Shown: positions 56,016-64,000, counted from the first letter of the stretch. The stretch is DNA of 64,000 nucleotides from Paraburkholderia solitsugae (GCF_013177695.1 NZ_WOEY01000153.1:32942-96941), one strand, 5' to 3'. Notes: generated by a model from the letters alone, not told the origin. Program-made: numbers and translations.

Positions 56016-56038
56016 ATAGGTGTATAACTAGAACCTAT
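56016..56038 (+). promoter_or_regulatory. Inverted repeat upstream of oxyR, candidate autoregulatory site
   Basis: ATAGGT (56016-56021) and ACCTAT (56033-56038) are perfect inverted arms with an 11-base AT-rich centre, 28 bases before the oxyR ATG. ATAG...CTAT elements are the building block of OxyR sites, and OxyR commonly represses its own gene. Confidence 0.5.
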
Positions 56039-56066
56039 CAATATCATTGCTCTGATTGGTCCCCCA

Positions 56067-57026
56067 ATGACGCTCACCGAATTGAAATACATCGTCGCGG
56101 TAGCGCGCGAACGGCACTTCGGCCGGGCCGCCGAAGCGTGTTTCGTCAGCCAGCCGACCCTGTCGGTGGCAATCAAAAAGCTCGAAGACGAGCTCAACGT
56201 CCAGATCTTCGAACGCGGCACCAGCGAAGTCAGCGTCACGCCGATCGGCGAGCAGATCGTCACGCAAGCTCAACGCGTCCTCGAACAAACGCTTGCCATC
56301 AAGGAAATCGCCAAGCAAGGCAAAGATCCGCTGGTCGGACCGCTGCGCCTCGGCGTCATCTATACGATCGGGCCGTATCTGCTGCCTACGCTCGTCAAAC
56401 AGATGATCAAGCGCGTCCCGCAGATGCCGCTGATGCTGCAGGAAAACTACACGGTCAAGCTGATCGAACTGCTCAAGCAAGGCGAAATCGACGTCGCCAT
56501 CATGGCGTTGCCGTTCCCGGAAACGGGCCTGATGCAGCGCCCGCTCTATGACGAGCCGTTTGTCGTCGCGCTGCCATCCGGTCACGAGTGGGAAAACCGC
56601 CCGAAGATCGCCGCCGAAGATCTGAAGCAGGAAACCATGCTGCTGCTCGGCAGCGGCCACTGCTTCCGTGACCATGTCCTGGGCGTCTGCCCTGAACTGA
56701 TGCGTTTCTCGCAAAACGCGGACGGCATCCAGAAGACCTTCGAAGGGTCATCGCTGGAAACCATTCGCCACATGGTGGCGAGCGGCGTCGGGATTACCGT
56801 GCTGCCGCGCATGTCGGTGCAAGAGGTCAAGCCGCACGCCGGCGGTATCGACGCGGGCCTGCTCAGCTACGTCGCCTTCGGTGAACCGGTGCCAGATCGC
56901 CGCGTCGTGCTCGCCTGGCGCAAGAGCTTCACGCGCATGCCGGCCATTGAGGCGATCTGCGACGCCATCAACTCCTGCGATCTGCAGGGCGTCAAAAAGC
57001 TCGATCTGCCTGTCGCCGTCAACTAA
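56067..57026 (+). CDS. oxyR: Hydrogen-peroxide-inducible regulator OxyR
   Basis: A 319-residue LysR-type protein. The HTH is RHFGRAAEACFVSQPTLSVAIKKLE (about 16-40). The peroxide-sensing pair is Cys199 and Cys208 in GSGHCFRDHVLGVCPE, at the same numbers as in E. coli OxyR, so disulfide switching is expected. It activates catalase and Dps genes in many bacteria; both lie immediately downstream on the same strand. It follows recG after 124 bases with its own promoter. Confidence 0.97.
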   Translation: MTLTELKYIVAVARERHFGRAAEACFVSQPTLSVAIKKLEDELNVQIFERGTSEVSVTPIGEQIVTQAQRVLEQTLAIKEIAKQGKDPLVGPLRLGVIYTIGPYLLPTLVKQMIKRVPQMPLMLQENYTVKLIELLKQGEIDVAIMALPFPETGLMQRPLYDEPFVVALPSGHEWENRPKIAAEDLKQETMLLLGSGHCFRDHVLGVCPELMRFSQNADGIQKTFEGSSLETIRHMVASGVGITVLPRMSVQEVKPHAGGIDAGLLSYVAFGEPVPDRRVVLAWRKSFTRMPAIEAICDAINSCDLQGVKKLDLPVAVN

Positions 57027-57115
57027 GCGGCACGCTGCACCCAGGCCGACCGCCGCCCATCCCGGCGGCCGGTCGGGCGACCGCCCAAGGTGGCGATCGT
57101 CGCCCTCCCTATCAA

Positions 57116-57162
57116 ATAGATGAAATTAATCAAACACGATAATTCGATAGCGTTGCTATAGT
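57116..57162 (+). promoter_or_regulatory. Promoter of the catalase unit with OxyR-like tetrads
   Basis: A -10-like TATAGT lies at 57157-57162 with no recognisable -35, as expected of an activated promoter. Upstream are ATAG at 57116, ATAG at 57147 and CTAT at 57156, with the dyad ATAGC-GTT-GCTAT at 57147-57159. These resemble OxyR tetrads, although spacing departs from the seven-base consensus. Confidence 0.4.
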
Positions 57163-57205
57163 CTCCTCCATGGATCGCCCGATCCCATAAGACCTGGAGG
57201 AAATC

Positions 57206-57346
57206 ATGACGCAATCGAACTCGCAGCAAATCCAAACCGTCGCCGCTCAATCCGCTCGCGTGATCACGGGGTCGTTCGCTGCCTCGATTCAGGGCATGCG
57301 CACGGTCGCGTTGTCCTTGCTGGTCGATCGGGCCTTGTCCGCATGA
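57206..57346 (+). CDS. 46-residue small protein upstream of catalase
   Basis: The ATG at 57206 follows CTGGAGGA by 5-6 bases, a near-ideal ribosome site. The frame reads MTQSNSQQIQTVAAQSARVI and continues with an amphipathic, Ala/Val-rich half (GMRTVALSLLVDRALSA). It ends 70 bases before the catalase ATG, in what should be the OxyR-controlled transcript. It has no Cys, no signal peptide and no clear membrane helix. I do not recognise a family. Confidence 0.65.
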   Translation: MTQSNSQQIQTVAAQSARVITGSFAASIQGMRTVALSLLVDRALSA

Positions 57347-57416
57347 GCTGTAGGCATCGGCGCGCCGCGCCTCTCCCGCCAATCTGTTTTCAATAAAAGC
57401 CACTCAGGAGTCACGC

Positions 57417-58871
57417 ATGTCCGAACGTAAGCTCACCAATGCAGCTGGCGCACCCATCGCCGACAACCAGAATTCGATGACCGCCGGCGCGCGCGGTCCG
57501 GTTGTCCTGCAAGACGTCTGGCTGCTCGAAAAACTCGCTCACTTCGACCGCGAAGTGATTCCGGAACGCCGCGTTCACGCCAAGGGCTCGGGCGCATTCG
57601 GCACGCTGAAGGTCACGCACGACATCTCGCGTTACACGAAGGCGAAAGTGTTCGCCCAGGTCGGCAAGGACACGCCGCTCTTCATGCGATTTTCGACGGT
57701 GGCAGGCGAGCGCGGCGCCGCCGATGCGGAACGCGACGTGCGCGGTTTCTCGATCAAGTTCTACACGGAAGAAGGCAACTGGGACGTGGTCGGCAACAAC
57801 ACGCCGGTGTTCTTCATCCGCGATCCGCTGAAGTTCCCGGACTTCATCCACACGCAAAAGCGTGACCCGTACACCAATATGCGCAGCAATGTCGCTGCAT
57901 GGGATTTCTGGTCGCGTCATCCGGAGTCGTTGCATCAGGTCACCATCCTGATGAGCGATCGCGGCATTCCGCAGAACTACCGCCAGATGCATGGCTTCGG
58001 CTCGCACACGTACTCGTTCATCAACGCGAACAACGAGCGTTTCTGGGTGAAGTTCCACTTCAAGTCGATGCAAGGCATTGAGAACTTTACTGATGCCGAA
58101 GCGGCCCAGGTGGTGGCACAGAACCGTGAAAGCGCGCAACACGATCTGCTCAGGAGCATCGACGCAGGCAACTTCCCTAAATGGCGTTTCGCCATCCAGG
58201 TGATGCGGGAAGCGGAAGCAGCAAACTATCGCTTCAATCCGTTCGACATCACGAAAGTGTGGTCGCAGAAGGACTACCCGTTGATCGATGTCGGCACGAT
58301 CGAGTTGAATCGCAACGCGGCGAATTACTTCTCGGACGTGGAACAGGCGGCGTTCACGCCGGCCAACGTGGTGCCGGGTATCGGCTTCTCGCCGGACCGT
58401 CTGTTGCAAGGCCGGTTGTTCTCGTATGGCGACACGCAGCGTTATCGTCTCGGCGTCAATCACCATCAGATTCCGGTGAATGCCCCGCGCTGCCCGGTCC
58501 ATCAATCGTTCCATCGCGACGGCGCAATGCGCACGGACGGCAACCTCGGCGGCAACGTGAATTACGAGCCGAACCGCTTCGGTGACTTCGCGCAGGACAC
58601 CAACGCGGCGGAGCCGCCGCTCGCAGCAGGACTGGTCGATCGTTACGACCATCGCGTGGACGACGACTACTACACGCAGCCGGGTATGTTGTTTGCGCTC
58701 TTCGATACAGCGCAACGTCAGCGTCTGTTCGGCAACATTGCGCGCCATATCAACGGCGTGCCGCAAGAGATCGTCGCGCGTCAGATCGAGCATTTCCGCC
58801 GCGCCGATCCGGCGTATGCGGAAGGCGTGATCGCGGCGCTGGCCGAGCGCGCTGAAGGCGGCAAGAAGTAA
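57417..58871 (+). CDS. Monofunctional heme catalase
   Basis: A 484-residue small-subunit catalase. The distal His54 lies in RRVHAKGSGAFG, Asn127 in VVGNNTPVFFIRD, and the heme Tyr in the motif GRLFSYGDTQRYRLG (about 330-344). It breaks down hydrogen peroxide in the cytosol. CAGGAG lies 7 bases before the ATG. It is placed directly downstream of oxyR and a small ORF, so OxyR control is expected. The length and motif set fit the KatA-like clade. Confidence 0.97.
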   Translation: MSERKLTNAAGAPIADNQNSMTAGARGPVVLQDVWLLEKLAHFDREVIPERRVHAKGSGAFGTLKVTHDISRYTKAKVFAQVGKDTPLFMRFSTVAGERGAADAERDVRGFSIKFYTEEGNWDVVGNNTPVFFIRDPLKFPDFIHTQKRDPYTNMRSNVAAWDFWSRHPESLHQVTILMSDRGIPQNYRQMHGFGSHTYSFINANNERFWVKFHFKSMQGIENFTDAEAAQVVAQNRESAQHDLLRSIDAGNFPKWRFAIQVMREAEAANYRFNPFDITKVWSQKDYPLIDVGTIELNRNAANYFSDVEQAAFTPANVVPGIGFSPDRLLQGRLFSYGDTQRYRLGVNHHQIPVNAPRCPVHQSFHRDGAMRTDGNLGGNVNYEPNRFGDFAQDTNAAEPPLAAGLVDRYDHRVDDDYYTQPGMLFALFDTAQRQRLFGNIARHINGVPQEIVARQIEHFRRADPAYAEGVIAALAERAEGGKK

Positions 58872-58900
58872 GCAGTTGAAGTGAATGGATGCAGCAAAGC

Positions 58901-58918
58901 GGGGCGCATCGGCGCCCC
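58901..58918 (+). terminator. GC hairpin after catalase, possible partial terminator
   Basis: GGGGCGC (58901-58907) and GCGCCCC (58912-58918) form a 7-base stem with ATCG loop, 29 bases after the catalase stop, without a T-run. It may lower read-through into the small membrane-protein gene downstream. Confidence 0.4.
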
Positions 58919-58951
58919 GCCGGTATAGATACGAATCAGGGGAGCTCGATC

Positions 58952-59113
58952 ATGATCCAGATGATGATGTCCGCCATCGGCGGCTCGTCGGCCACACGCG
59001 GCGCGCAACAGCAGCAAGCATTGAAGCTGCGCAAGTTAGTGGGATTCGCGATCGTCTCGAGCGGACTGGCGGTGATCGTCGCGCAAGCCCTGCAACACGC
59101 GCTCGGTGCGTGA
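58952..59113 (+). CDS. 53-residue small single-span membrane protein
   Basis: GGGGAG lies 6 bases before the ATG at 58952. The protein starts MIQMMMSAIGGSSATRGAQQ, continues with Gln and basic residues (QQALKLRKL) and has one hydrophobic helix (VGFAIVSSGLAVIVAQALQ, about 31-49). It is likely an inner-membrane micro-protein. Its place between catalase and dps suggests a part in the oxidative stress response; its function is unknown. Confidence 0.65.
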   Translation: MIQMMMSAIGGSSATRGAQQQQALKLRKLVGFAIVSSGLAVIVAQALQHALGA

Positions 59114-59185
59114 TTGAGCACGAGGCCGTGGGTGCGGCAAGCGACCACGCGTCACACGAACGCAGCTGTTTTGTAAGCTAAACTG

Positions 59186-59197
59186 TCGAGCGCTCGA
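59186..59197. promoter_or_regulatory. Palindrome TCGAGCGCTCGA in the dps leader
   Basis: A perfect 12-base palindrome about 70 bases before the dps ATG, just after TAAGCT/TAAACT sequences that could serve as a -10. It may be an operator or a 5' stem-loop in the dps mRNA. Confidence 0.35.
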
Positions 59198-59267
59198 TGT
59201 GCCGGGTCAGCTACCCGCACACCGTCACTTCACCGACCGGTTCGTATCACTCTTCAAAGGAGTCATC

Positions 59268-59756
59268 ATGGCCAAGAAAGAAGTCGTACAGCACGTCAAT
59301 ATCGGGATCAGCGACAAGGATCGCAAGAAGATTGCTGAAGGTCTGTCGCGACTGCTCGCCGACACCTACACGCTGTACCTGAAGACCCACAACTTCCACT
59401 GGAACGTGACGGGTCCGATGTTCAACACGTTGCATCTGATGTTCGAAACGCAGTACAACGAGTTGTCGCTCGCAGTCGATTCGATCGCTGAACGCATTCG
59501 CGCGCTGGGCGTGCATGCGCCGGGCAGCTACAAGGAATTCGCGAAGCTGTCGTCGATTCCCGAAGCGGACGGCGTGCCGGCTGCAGAAGAAATGATCCGC
59601 CAACTGGTGGAAGGCCAGGAAGCCGTGGTGCGCACCGCACGCGCGATTTTCCCGTCGACGGAAGCCGCCAACGACGAGCCGACCGCCGACCTGCTGACAC
59701 AACGCATGCAGACGCACGAAAAGACGGCGTGGATGCTGCGCTCGATGCTGGCGTAA
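59268..59756 (+). CDS. dps: DNA-protecting ferritin-like protein Dps
   Basis: 162 residues from the ATG at 59268 (AAAGGAG 6 bases upstream; a longer frame lacks a ribosome site). The Dps ferroxidase centre is seen in THNFHWNVTGPMF (His near 44) and FETQYNELSLAVDSIAERIRALG (about 61-83). The N-terminus is Lys-rich (AKKEVVQH), as in DNA-binding members. Twelve subunits form a shell that oxidises iron with peroxide and shields DNA. It sits in the oxyR-catalase region and has a strong terminator. Confidence 0.96.
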   Translation: MAKKEVVQHVNIGISDKDRKKIAEGLSRLLADTYTLYLKTHNFHWNVTGPMFNTLHLMFETQYNELSLAVDSIAERIRALGVHAPGSYKEFAKLSSIPEADGVPAAEEMIRQLVEGQEAVVRTARAIFPSTEAANDEPTADLLTQRMQTHEKTAWMLRSMLA

Positions 59757-59832
59757 ATAGCTTGAGTGTTCCGGGCGATGAGTCTGGATTTCAGCGCAGT
59801 GCTTCGGTGTTGGCGTTGAACTGAATGCAAAC

Positions 59833-59866
59833 AAGGCCTCCCTCTTCGGGAGGCTTTGTTTTTTGC
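59833..59866 (+). terminator. Terminator of dps
   Basis: GCCTCCC (59835-59841) pairs with GGGAGGC (59848-59854), and TTTGTTTTTT follows. It lies 80 bases after the dps stop and is a standard rho-independent terminator. Confidence 0.9.
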
Positions 59867-60020
59867 GGCACCGGATGTGGACTCGGCTTCGGCTCAGTAC
59901 CCGGTTGCGGTCGCGACCTCGGTTTTGGCGCTCAGCATGCCAGCCTAGCCGGCCTGGAAGCGGCCTGTCGCCCGCATCCCGTAAAATAGCGACACCGCCT
60001 GCACTTCACCGAATCCGCCC

Positions 60021-60884
60021 ATGTTCGCCCGACTTCCTCTGTATCTGCGCCTCGTGCGTATGGACAAGCCAATCGGCAGCCTGCTGCTGCTGTGGCCGAC
60101 GCTCAACGCGCTGTGGATCGCGTCCGACGGCCACCCTTCGTGGCCGCTGCTGGTCATCTTCACAGTGGGTACGGTGCTGATGCGCTCGGCGGGCTGTGCG
60201 ATCAACGACTACGCGGATCGTGATTTCGACCGCTACGTGAAGCGCACGGAAAACCGGCCGATCACGTCGGGCAAGATCAAGGCATGGGAAGCGGTGGCGC
60301 TGGCGGCCGGTTTGTCGCTGCTGGCCTTTCTGCTGATCTTGCCGCTGAATACGCTGACCAAGGAGCTATCGGTGGCAGCGCTGTTCGTCGCCGGGTCGTA
60401 TCCGTTCACGAAGCGCTTCTTTGCGATTCCGCAGGCTTACCTCGGCATCGCGTTCGGCTTCGGCATTCCGATGGCGTTCGCCGCGATTCAGGATCACGTG
60501 CCGATGCTCGCCTGGGTCATGCTGCTGGCCAACGTGTTCTGGTCGGTGGCGTACGACACCGAATACGCGATGGTCGATCGCGACGACGACATCAAGATCG
60601 GCATCCGCACCTCGGCGCTGACCTTCGGCCGCTTCGACGTGGCGGCGATCATGCTCTGCTATGCGGTGACGCTGGGGATCTACGTCGGCATCGGCGTGAT
60701 GCTGGGATTTGGCGTCTTGTACTGGCTGGGATGGGCGGCAGCGGTGGGTTGCGCGATCTATCACTACACGCTGATTCGCAACCGCGAACGGATGGCGTGC
60801 TTTGCGGCGTTCCGTCATAACAACTGGCTGGGCGGCGCGCTGTTTGTCGGCATTGCCGCGCACTACGCGGCGGCTTCGTTTTAA
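60021..60884 (+). CDS. ubiA: 4-hydroxybenzoate polyprenyltransferase
   Basis: A 287-residue inner-membrane enzyme with about nine helices. The two Asp-rich motifs that bind Mg-prenyl diphosphate are NDYADRDFD (about 61-69) and YDTEYAMVDRDDDIKIG (about 181-197), and RTENRPITSGKI follows the first. It attaches the octaprenyl chain to 4-hydroxybenzoate in ubiquinone synthesis. A TAAAAT -10-like box lies at 59982. It is convergent with proC. Confidence 0.96.
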   Translation: MFARLPLYLRLVRMDKPIGSLLLLWPTLNALWIASDGHPSWPLLVIFTVGTVLMRSAGCAINDYADRDFDRYVKRTENRPITSGKIKAWEAVALAAGLSLLAFLLILPLNTLTKELSVAALFVAGSYPFTKRFFAIPQAYLGIAFGFGIPMAFAAIQDHVPMLAWVMLLANVFWSVAYDTEYAMVDRDDDIKIGIRTSALTFGRFDVAAIMLCYAVTLGIYVGIGVMLGFGVLYWLGWAAAVGCAIYHYTLIRNRERMACFAAFRHNNWLGGALFVGIAAHYAAASF

Positions 60885-60916
60885 TTCTTCCGCGCCAGCC
60901 AACCGCGGGACCGCGC

Positions 60917-61732
60917 TTACAGCTTGCCGAACTCGTCGCCCATTTTCTTGGCGCGCGCATCGGCGGCGAGCACGCCGCGCACGATCGCATCCTTGATCCC
61001 ACTTGCGTCGAACGACGCCAGCGCGGCCGCCGTGGTGCCGCCCTTCGACGTCACACGTTCGCGCAACAGGCTCGGCGGCTCGTCGGAGTTCGCCGCCAGT
61101 TGCGCGGCGCCGGTGAAGGTCGCGACTGCCAGCGCGCGGCCTTGCGCTTCATCCATGCCGAGTTGGCGCGCGGCTTCCTGCAACGCTTCGATGAAATAGA
61201 ACACATACGCCGGGCCGCTGCCCGAGATCGCGGTGACAGCGTCGATTTTCGCTTCGTCGTCGAACCAGACGGTTTCGCCGACGGCGCCCAGCACTTGCGA
61301 CGCGAGCGCGCGGCCCGTTTCGTCGACGCTACCGGTCGCGACGAGGCCCGTCACGCCCATACCGATCAGCGCCGGCGTATTCGGCATCACGCGCACGATG
61401 CGGGCGTGGCCGTTCAGCCAGCGCGACATGTCGTCCATGCGAATACCCGCGACGATGCTGATCGCCAGTTGCGCCGCCTTCAGATGCGGCGCCAGCGCCT
61501 CGGCGACGCTCTTCAGGATCTGTGGTTTCACCGCCAGCACGACGGCGTCGTATGACGCGAGCGCGGCGTCCGCGGCCGCGCCGGTCTTGATGCCGAATTG
61601 CTGCTCATTGCGCTTGCGCGCCTCTTCGTTGGGGTCGATCGCGTACAGGTCGGTGGGCGCGACGCCACGCTTGATGAGGCCGCCGATCAACGCGGCGGCC
61701 ATGTTGCCACCGCCGATAAAAGCAATTTTCAT
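60917..61732 (-). CDS. proC: Pyrroline-5-carboxylate reductase
   Basis: A 271-residue enzyme of proline synthesis. The N-terminal dinucleotide motif is IAFIGGGNMAAALIGG (about 3-18). VRVMPNTPALIGMGVTG (about 118-134) and the C-terminal dimer region AISGSGPAYVFYFIEAL plus SKGGTTAAAL are diagnostic. It reduces pyrroline-5-carboxylate with NAD(P)H. It lies 48 bases after yggS on the same strand, a common pairing. Confidence 0.97.
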   Translation of the reverse strand: MKIAFIGGGNMAAALIGGLIKRGVAPTDLYAIDPNEEARKRNEQQFGIKTGAAADAALASYDAVVLAVKPQILKSVAEALAPHLKAAQLAISIVAGIRMDDMSRWLNGHARIVRVMPNTPALIGMGVTGLVATGSVDETGRALASQVLGAVGETVWFDDEAKIDAVTAISGSGPAYVFYFIEALQEAARQLGMDEAQGRALAVATFTGAAQLAANSDEPPSLLRERVTSKGGTTAAALASFDASGIKDAIVRGVLAADARAKKMGDEFGKL

Positions 61733-61780
61733 GATGTTCCGAAAGAAGTCCCGTGAGGCGCCCAGAAGAGCCCGAAACGG

Positions 61781-62479
61781 TCAGTTAGAGTAATCTCGCG
61801 CACCGAAGATCGCCGTGCCGACGCGCACGATCGTCGCGCCTTCCAGCACGGCGGCTTCGAGGTCGCTGGACATGCCCATCGAGAGCGTATCGAGTTCGAG
61901 GCCGTCATTGCGCAGACGCTCGAACAGTTCACGGAGTTGCCGATGCGGCACGCGCTGGTCTTCGATGCTGCCGGCGGGTTCCGGAATCGCCATCAGGCCG
62001 CGCAGTTTCAGCTTCGGCAGCGCGGCGATTGCCTGCGCGACTTCCACCGCCTCGGCAATGCTCGCGCCGCTTTTCGACGCTTCGCCGCTAATGTTGACTT
62101 GCAGGCACACGTTCAACGGCGGCAGGTTGTCCGGACGCTGCTCCGACAGCCGCTGCGCGATCTTCAAGCGGTCGACCGAATGTACCCAGTCGAAACTTTC
62201 GGCAACCGGCCGCGTCTTGTTCGATTGCAATGGTCCGATGAAATGCCATTCGAGCGACGCGCGCAGATCGGCCAGCGCTTCGATTTTGGTGATGGCTTCC
62301 TGCACGTAGTTCTCACCGAACGCGCGTTGACCGGCTGCATAGGCGGCGCGCACGTCTTCGGCGGGAAATGTCTTCGAGACCGCGAGCAGGGTGATCGAAC
62401 GCGCGTCGCGTCCGGCCACCTGCGCGGCGAGGGCGATGCGCTGTTGCACCGCTTCGAGGTTGTGAATCAGATCGGGCAT
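61781..62479 (-). CDS. YggS-family pyridoxal-phosphate homeostasis protein
   Basis: 232 residues from the ATG at 62479; a longer frame upstream overlaps glcF and is not coding. The PLP Lys is in LLAVSKTFP (near 36). GENYVQEAITKIEAL, WHFIGPLQSNKT, LMAIPEP and LSMGMSSDLEAAVLEGATIVRVGTAIFG complete the family pattern. It binds PLP without known catalysis and balances vitamin B6 and amino acid pools. It is 40 bases after glcF on the same strand and may share its transcript. Confidence 0.95.
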   Translation of the reverse strand: MPDLIHNLEAVQQRIALAAQVAGRDARSITLLAVSKTFPAEDVRAAYAAGQRAFGENYVQEAITKIEALADLRASLEWHFIGPLQSNKTRPVAESFDWVHSVDRLKIAQRLSEQRPDNLPPLNVCLQVNISGEASKSGASIAEAVEVAQAIAALPKLKLRGLMAIPEPAGSIEDQRVPHRQLRELFERLRNDGLELDTLSMGMSSDLEAAVLEGATIVRVGTAIFGARDYSN

Positions 62480-62519
62480 GGAACGGATCCGGAAGTCCAG
62501 CGAAAGACGATGTGCCGGA

Positions 62520-63746
62520 TTATACGGACAGCATGTGCTCGACCAGTTCGATCCAATGCGCGACCGGCGTCGACGTGCCGCTTTGCAGATGCGCAATGCA
62601 GCCGACGTTCGCCGACACGATTACTTGGGGCTCCTGCGCCTGCAGCCGCTCGAGCTTCTGATCGCGCAGTGCGTACGAGAGCTTGGGCTGCGTCAGCGAA
62701 TAGGTGCCGGCCGAGCCGCAGCAGAGATGACTGTCGGCGGGCAGACGGACTTCGACGCCGAGCGCTGCCAGCAGATGTTCGACTTTGCCGCGTATCTGCT
62801 GACCGTGCTGCAATGTGCACGGCGGATGGAACGCCACCGTATGGATCGCGCGGCGGCGGCTCACGGCGACGAGTGCCTCTTCGAATTCCGGGAGGATCTC
62901 CGAGATGTCGCGCGTCAGTTCGGTCACGCGGCGCGCCTTCGCCGCATACGCGGGATCGTTGCGCAGCAGATGCGCGTATTCCTTGACCGTCGCGCCGCAG
63001 CCCGACGCGTTCATCACGATCGCTTCCGCACCTTCTTCGATATACGGCCACCACGCGTCGATGTTGGTGCGCAGGTCGTCGAGCGCCTCGTCGTTGTAGC
63101 CCAGGTGCAGACGGATCGCACCGCAACAGCCGGCTTCGGGCGCGATCAACGTTTCCACGCCGAGCGCGTCGAGCACCCGCGCCGTTGCGACGTTGACATT
63201 CGGCATCATGGACGGTTGCACGCAGCCCGCGAGCATCAGCATCTTGCGCGGATGTTTCGCGGTCGGCCATTCGAGCGGACGCTGCCGCGCGGGCACCTTG
63301 TCGCGCAGTTTTTTAGGCAGCAGCGGACGGATGTGTTGACCGATACGCATGGCCGGCGTGAACAGCGCACTGTTCGGCACGAAGCTCGCGAGCAGCCGGC
63401 GCACCATCCGCTGACCGAGCGGGCGCGTGACTTTCTCCTCGGTGATCTTGCGGCCGATCTCGACCAGCCGGCCGTATTGCACGCCGGATGGGCAGGTGGT
63501 TTCGCAGTTGCGGCAGGTGAGGCAGCGGTCGAGGTGGACCTGGGTGCTGCGTGTGACCGCGGCGCCTTCCACCATCTGCTTGATCAGATAGATGCGGCCA
63601 CGCGGGCCGTCGAGTTCGTCGCCGAGTATCTGATAGGTCGGGCAGGTCGCCGTGCAGAAACCGCAATGCACGCAATTGCGCAGGATGGCGTCGGCTTCGT
63701 CGCCATCAGGCGTGTTGCGAATGAAGTCCGCGAGGTTGGTTTGCAT
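62520..63746 (-). CDS. glcF: Glycolate oxidase iron-sulfur subunit
   Basis: 408 residues from the ATG at 63746. Two ferredoxin-type [4Fe-4S] motifs lie near the N-terminus: CVHCGFCTATCP (about 25-36) and CLTCRNCETTCP (about 75-86). Two CCG domains follow (EAGCCGAIRLHLG and HLCCGSAGTYSL). It passes electrons from the GlcD/GlcE flavoproteins to the membrane during oxidation of glycolate to glyoxylate. It follows glcE by 8 bases. Confidence 0.97.
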   Translation of the reverse strand: MQTNLADFIRNTPDGDEADAILRNCVHCGFCTATCPTYQILGDELDGPRGRIYLIKQMVEGAAVTRSTQVHLDRCLTCRNCETTCPSGVQYGRLVEIGRKITEEKVTRPLGQRMVRRLLASFVPNSALFTPAMRIGQHIRPLLPKKLRDKVPARQRPLEWPTAKHPRKMLMLAGCVQPSMMPNVNVATARVLDALGVETLIAPEAGCCGAIRLHLGYNDEALDDLRTNIDAWWPYIEEGAEAIVMNASGCGATVKEYAHLLRNDPAYAAKARRVTELTRDISEILPEFEEALVAVSRRRAIHTVAFHPPCTLQHGQQIRGKVEHLLAALGVEVRLPADSHLCCGSAGTYSLTQPKLSYALRDQKLERLQAQEPQVIVSANVGCIAHLQSGTSTPVAHWIELVEHMLSV

Positions 63747-63754
63747 CGCGTCGC

Positions 63755-64000
63755 TCAGAAGTCGGGGTAGAGACGGCCGCGATTGAAAATGCGCGCGGGG
63801 TCGAAGGCGGCTTTCAGACCGCGATGGATTTTCATTAGCGGTGCGGGCAGCGGCGTGAAGACACCGGCGCTGCGGTCGTAGCCATGGCCTGTGCGGAAGA
63901 TGGTGGCGTGGCCGCCGGCCTGCTTCGCGCTCATGCGTACGGTTTGCGCGTCGGTGTCCGTGATCCACCAGCGCTGGCCGCCGCCCCATTCCATCAGTTG
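63755..64000 (-). CDS. glcE: Glycolate oxidase FAD-binding subunit, C-terminal end (5' part beyond window)
   Basis: The last 81 codons of a frame entering from the right edge. The sequence (MEWGGGQRWWITD, HATIFRTGHGYDRSAGVFTPL, LMKIHRGLKAAFDPARIFNRGRLYPDF) matches the C-terminus of GlcE, including the F-N-R-G-R-L-Y end. It is one of the two FAD-linked subunits of glycolate oxidase. The order glcE-glcF is as in E. coli. Confidence 0.92.
   Translation of the reverse strand, partial: QLMEWGGGQRWWITDTDAQTVRMSAKQAGGHATIFRTGHGYDRSAGVFTPLPAPLMKIHRGLKAAFDPARIFNRGRLYPDF

Overview
The window is ordinary GC-rich chromosomal DNA of a beta-proteobacterium, most likely Paraburkholderia/Burkholderia. Pointers are two Burkholderiales-type 16-strand porins, a KirBac1.1-like potassium channel, a fused isobutyryl-CoA mutase, the bioAFDB order, the queA-tgt-yajC-secD-secF operon, the recG-oxyR-catalase-dps-ubiA / proC-yggS-glcF-glcE block, and a dispersed inverted repeat of a kind I recall from Paraburkholderia genomes. 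I see no rRNA, tRNA, CRISPR array, prophage or transposase. The window opens inside an indolepyruvate ferredoxin oxidoreductase gene and closes inside glcE. LAYOUT. 1-7.5 kb: iorAB fusion (partial); a minus-strand operon of N-formylglutamate amidohydrolase, an IclR regulator and a YfcC-type carrier; and a plus-strand porin. The operon and the porin each carry the same AT-rich palindrome GTTTTATT-N-AATAAAAC upstream, which makes them a candidate IclR regulon for uptake and deformylation of an N-formyl amino acid. 7.5-12.8 kb: KirBac channel, two small conserved-looking proteins, and a lacI / AGE-type sugar isomerase / PfkB kinase operon with two related operator-like sequences in front. 12.8-19.9 kb: EAL-CBS-GGDEF protein, SBF-like carrier, a secreted Gly/Asn-rich protein, a second porin and a LysR regulator. 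19.9-26.4 kb: icmF with a (GGCACA)12 microsatellite in a linker, nitronate monooxygenase, a fluoroacetate-dehalogenase-type hydrolase and an Lrp/AsnC regulator. 26.4-34.2 kb: DMT exporter divergent from lrp with paired palindromes between them; an MBL-MaoC-DUF1289-YbaK gene run; HMG-CoA lyase; GhrA preceded by a translationally coupled 33-codon ORF; an RBBP9-type hydrolase; and an orphan sulfate-binding protein. 34.2-38.7 kb: biotin genes bioA-bioF-bioD-bioB. 38.7-39.9 kb: 1.2 kb without genes, holding a large imperfect inverted repeat. 39.9-47.6 kb: pqi operon (PqiA split over two genes), cytochrome b561 with two YceI proteins, and an MHS-family permease. 47.6-53.5 kb: queA-tgt-yajC-secD-secF; queA appears to lack about 100 internal codons in frame. 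53.5-60 kb: recG, oxyR, catalase and dps, an oxidative stress island that also holds two unannotated small ORFs with strong ribosome binding sites. 60-64 kb: ubiA facing proC-yggS and glcF-glcE. BEST LEADS: the palindrome-linked N-formyl amino acid module (about 2.8-7.5 kb), the internally deleted QueA, the small ORFs in the oxyR-kat-dps island, the 33-codon leader of ghrA, and the 1.2 kb repeat island. All identifications rest on reading sequence and family knowledge; no searches were run.
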